This document shows positions 63,541 to 64,000 of a stretch of 64,000 nt of DNA, piece after piece. A program made the position numbers and the translations under genes. The number at the start of each line of letters is the position of its first letter. Position 1 is the stretch's first letter. The stretch covers positions 1 through 64,000 of the forward strand of contig JAPPLB010000009.1 in NCBI GenBank assembly GCA_028819575.1. Direction: 5' to 3'. This stretch comes from Bryobacterales bacterium (GTDB lineage: Bacteria; Acidobacteriota; Terriglobia; Bryobacterales; UBA6623). The notes beneath the pieces are model-generated. The model searched no databases and was not told the origin of the DNA. It worked only from the letters and a program-made list of their open reading frames with translations.

Positions 63541-64000
63541 CTCGGTACGGCCACTGCACGGTTCGCCTGCCAGATCTGCAGGTAAGGCTTGAGACCGTCC
63601 ATCATTTTCTTGAAGCCGTCGAACGTCAGTGACTGTGGACCGTCGCTCCACGCGGATTCGGGATTCGGGTGGGTTTCCACCATCATGCCGTCAGCTCCGA
63701 TTGCGACGCAGGCGCAAGCGATCTGGGGAATGAGGTCGCGCTTGCCTGAAGAGTGTGCCGGATCGAGCACAACCGGCAAGTGCGTCAACTTGTTCAAGAC
63801 CGGTACGGCTTGAATATCCAACACGTTGCGAGTCTCGGTTTCAAAAGTGCGAATCCCTCGCTCGCACAGAATGACATTCGGGTTGCCGTGCGAGACGACG
63901 TATTCCGCCGAGAGCAACAGCTCCTTGATGGTCGAACTCAATCCTCTCTTCAGCATCACCGGCCGATCCACACGCCCGACCGCCTTCAGCAGCGGGAAAT
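63537..64000 (-). CDS. 3-deoxy-7-phosphoheptulonate (DAHP) synthase, type I beta, partial
   Basis: Only the C-terminal ~153 residues are in the window; the gene continues past 64000. The sequence ([81 protein letters not shown]) matches AroA/AroF-type DAHP synthases of the KDO8P-synthase-like subgroup. It condenses PEP and erythrose-4-phosphate, the first step of aromatic amino acid synthesis; metal ligands are in the CERG Cys, the PAH His and the METHP Glu. Any N-terminal regulatory domain is not visible. Confidence 0.93.
   Translation of the reverse strand, partial: FPLLKAVGRVDRPVMLKRGLSSTIKELLLSAEYVVSHGNPNVILCERGIRTFETETRNVLDIQAVPVLNKLTHLPVVLDPAHSSGKRDLIPQIACACVAIGADGMMVETHPNPESAWSDGPQSLTFDGFKKMMDGLKPYLQIWQANRAVAVPS

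Noticed and set aside
1-64000. CRISPR array, prophage or complete insertion sequence
   Set aside because: No regularly spaced identical repeats with unique spacers, no cas, phage or transposase genes were found in any frame.

Overview
The window (about 60% GC by eye) reads as one contiguous chromosome segment of an Acidobacteriota bacterium. The best lineage marker is the 1317-residue protein at 29914-33867, which carries two 'VWFA-related Acidobacterial' domains. The DUF1501/DUF1549-DUF1553 genes, the BamB-like propellers, DUF885, and a DNPR-type (meso-diaminopimelate) MurE support a Gram-negative member of that phylum, perhaps near Bryobacterales/Solibacteres. That placement is inference from gene content, not from a phylogeny.

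Layout. 1-2430: half of a palindromic repeat, a divergent phosphoglucose-isomerase-like gene and a tiny membrane ORF. 2431-19561: a nearly complete division and cell-wall (dcw) cluster, mraZ-rsmH-ftsL-ftsI-murE-murF-mraY-murD-ftsW-murG-murC-ftsQ-ftsA-ftsZ, tightly packed with many overlaps, but lacking murB and ddl between murC and ftsQ. A ladder of five GTGGT-like boxes at exact 10-bp spacing lies in front of mraZ and is a likely MraZ operator. 19562-28965: DUF885 lipoprotein; a leftward group (YfgM-like TPR protein, dNTPase, HIT-like lipoprotein, radical SAM protein); then feoAB. 28966-40742: signal peptidase, the giant VWFA-TPR-VWFA protein, two exported LolA-like proteins, RraA-like, enolase-superfamily, an SMR-like transporter pair, and an endonuclease/phosphatase-family gene. 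40743-54800: three PQQ-type beta-propeller genes (two with EF-hand loops), a Cys-rich exported protein, a K+ channel, M1 aminopeptidase, RecQ, an M49-like peptidase and DinB. 55541-63264: a four-gene exported cytochrome/propeller operon (DUF1501, PSCyt1-DUF1549-DUF1553, cytochrome-WD40, PPC-domain protein). 63537-64000: the 3' part of a DAHP synthase gene.

The most unusual content is non-coding. Three families of short repeats lie between the genes. Family A (six copies, 66-201 bp) and family B (two copies, 197 and 269 bp) have terminal inverted repeats, no transposase, and 4-bp flanking duplications fitting YTAR (CTAG, TTAG, TTAA), as for MITEs mobilised by an IS5-type transposase. In four cases the flanking YTAR tetramer is also the stop codon of the adjacent gene (DUF885, YfgM-like, M49-like, DAHP synthase). 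Family C is an ~87-bp repeat (three copies), two of which sit next to a family A copy. No tRNA, rRNA, CRISPR array, prophage or complete insertion sequence was seen.
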